The position numbers and the translations under genes were made by a program. Shown one piece after another: positions 5,728 through 6,742 of a stretch of 6,742 bases of DNA. The stretch is from Candidatus Peregrinibacteria bacterium (GTDB taxonomy: Bacteria; Patescibacteriota; Gracilibacteria; UBA1369; UM-FILTER-53-11), in NCBI GenBank assembly GCA_023245725.1, contig JAHFJU010000070.1:1-6742 (forward strand). Direction: 5' to 3'. The stretch's first letter is position 1. Each line of letters begins with the position of its first letter. The notes beneath the pieces were generated by a model, which saw only the letters and a list, made by a program, of their open reading frames with translations, ran no database searches and was not told the origin of the DNA.

Positions 5728-6742
5728 CTACTCCTCATCTTTCTCCTTTTTTGGCGCAGGATTACACTCAGAACAGCGTTCATCGCCATCTTTATTTTGC
5801 GTAACGACGCCCTTTTTACAGGTTGAGCAATTGCGAACTGGCTTGTCCCAAGTTGCGAATTTACACTTAGGATATTTATTACAGCCATAGAATGAACGGC
5901 CACCTTTTCGTGTTTTCTTTTCAACAAGTTCGCCACCTTTTTTCTTTGGATCGTTGCCACAATCAGGGCATTTTATGCCGGTCGAAATAACAATTGACTG
6001 CAAATTTTTACACTCAGGATAGCCTGTGCAACCCAAAAACTCACCGAAACGGCCACGCTTTATTGCCATTGGTTTACCGCATTTTTCACACAGTTTTCCT
6101 TCAAGAGATTTTTCGAGCGCGATTCTTTCTGGAGATTTTTCAACTACCTGAACCTCGCCGTTGGCTCCAGCTTCACCAGCTTTCGGTTCGAGCGGCTTTG
6201 CATTTTTACACGTTGGATAATTTGAACAAGACAAGAATTTACCAAAACGGCCAAGTTTAATAACCATAGGTTTGCCGCATTTTTCACACATTTCAGTCGA
6301 CTCTGTATTTACTATATCCTGCTTTTTCAGAGTTGCATCTTTCTCAACAATTGCCGCATGGAATGGCTCATAGAAAGCCTTAATTAGAGGAACCCATTTT
6401 TGATTACCTTCTGCGACTTCATCTAAATCCTGCTCCATTTTTGCAGTAAAATGAACATCGACGACTGTAGGAAAATGCTCAACCAAAACATCGTTTACCA
6501 CCTCGGCCAAATCGGTCGGAGAAAGCTGACGTTTATCGCGCAAAACATAGCCACGATCAATAACAGTAGAAATTGTTGGCGCGTAAGTTGATGGACGACC
6601 AATCCCCTCAGACTCAAGTTTTTTAACCAAACTCGCTTCTGTATATCGTGCAGGTGGTTTTGTAAAATGTTGATTAGGATTTATTGCCTTACAATCCAAC
6701 TTTTCTTTTTCATCGAGTGCAGGTAATAGTTTTTCGCCATCT
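5728..6742 (-). CDS. topA: DNA topoisomerase I, C-terminal part with four zinc-binding modules (5' end outside window)
   Basis: The frame is open to the window edge (first whole codon at 6741), and about 337 C-terminal residues are visible. Type IA topoisomerases relax negatively supercoiled DNA by cutting one strand through a 5'-phosphotyrosine. The visible core has the conserved stretch FTKPPARYTEASLVKKLE followed by EGIGRPSTYAPTISTVIDRG, diagnostic for bacterial TopA. The catalytic Tyr (Y-M-R-T-D-S region) should lie beyond the window edge. Four Cys modules follow: two C-x2-C-x16-C-x5-C ribbons (6208-6288 and 6010-6090), one expanded C-x2-C-x25-C-x5-C (5863-5970), and a compact C-x2-C-x14-C-x2-C (5764-5829). 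They are known in the family to bind ssDNA and protein partners. Ribbons 1 and 2 are near copies of each other (CEKCGKPM, GRFG, YP-x-CKN). The tail is charged (KKEKDEE). The in-frame TTG at 6697-6699 is internal and not a start. Confidence 0.97.
   Translation of the reverse strand, partial: DGEKLLPALDEKEKLDCKAINPNQHFTKPPARYTEASLVKKLESEGIGRPSTYAPTISTVIDRGYVLRDKRQLSPTDLAEVVNDVLVEHFPTVVDVHFTAKMEQDLDEVAEGNQKWVPLIKAFYEPFHAAIVEKDATLKKQDIVNTESTEMCEKCGKPMVIKLGRFGKFLSCSNYPTCKNAKPLEPKAGEAGANGEVQVVEKSPERIALEKSLEGKLCEKCGKPMAIKRGRFGEFLGCTGYPECKNLQSIVISTGIKCPDCGNDPKKKGGELVEKKTRKGGRSFYGCNKYPKCKFATWDKPVRNCSTCKKGVVTQNKDGDERCSECNPAPKKEKDEE

Noticed and set aside
6697..6699. TTG as a possible start codon of topA
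   Set aside because: The frame continues upstream to the window edge with TopA-like residues, so this codon is internal and the gene is simply cut by the window.

Overview
This window is low-GC bacterial DNA (about 40% by eye) with tightly packed genes. The best guess for the organism is a member of the Patescibacteria / Candidate Phyla Radiation. That rests on the style of three genes: the membrane glycosyltransferase 2 C-terminus, the O-antigen-ligase-family protein with a C-terminal TPR-like tail, and a topoisomerase I with several zinc ribbons. It also fits that no start codon here has a convincing Shine-Dalgarno sequence. This is recognition from memory and not a search result. TAA, TGA and TAG all work as stops and TGG encodes Trp, so nothing suggests a recoded genetic code.

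Layout. (1) Bases 1-2433, plus strand: a surface-polysaccharide pair. It holds the 3' end of a family 2 glycosyltransferase (1-615) and, 15 bp later, a 600-residue O-antigen ligase/polymerase-family membrane protein (631-2433). (2) Bases 2444-3820, minus strand: two tandem paralogous genes for small single-span exported proteins. They are about 65% identical and share eight cysteines arranged as four two-cysteine modules. I do not recognise this family, and it is the main candidate for something undescribed. (3) Bases 3937-5717, plus strand: a cysteine-rich lipoprotein, a possible 31-codon ORF, and a membrane-anchored or secreted protein with a Ser/Thr/Ala-rich linker and TPR-like helices. The lipoprotein and the last gene each have a promoter-like element so close to the ATG that the mRNA may be leaderless. 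(4) Bases 5728-6742, minus strand: the C-terminal part of topA with four zinc-binding modules. Its catalytic Tyr lies outside the window.

The genes form converging and diverging blocks with almost no space between converging ends (10 bp at 2434-2443 and 10 bp at 5718-5727). The divergent region 3821-3936 probably drives the two central blocks. No gene-free stretch exceeds 300 bp. The longest without a confident gene is 4594-4796, which holds the doubtful small ORF and a promoter. Apart from topA, everything looks like cell-envelope biology: glycan synthesis followed by four exported proteins of unknown function, three of them cysteine-rich. No RNA genes, CRISPR arrays, insertion sequences or integrases were seen.
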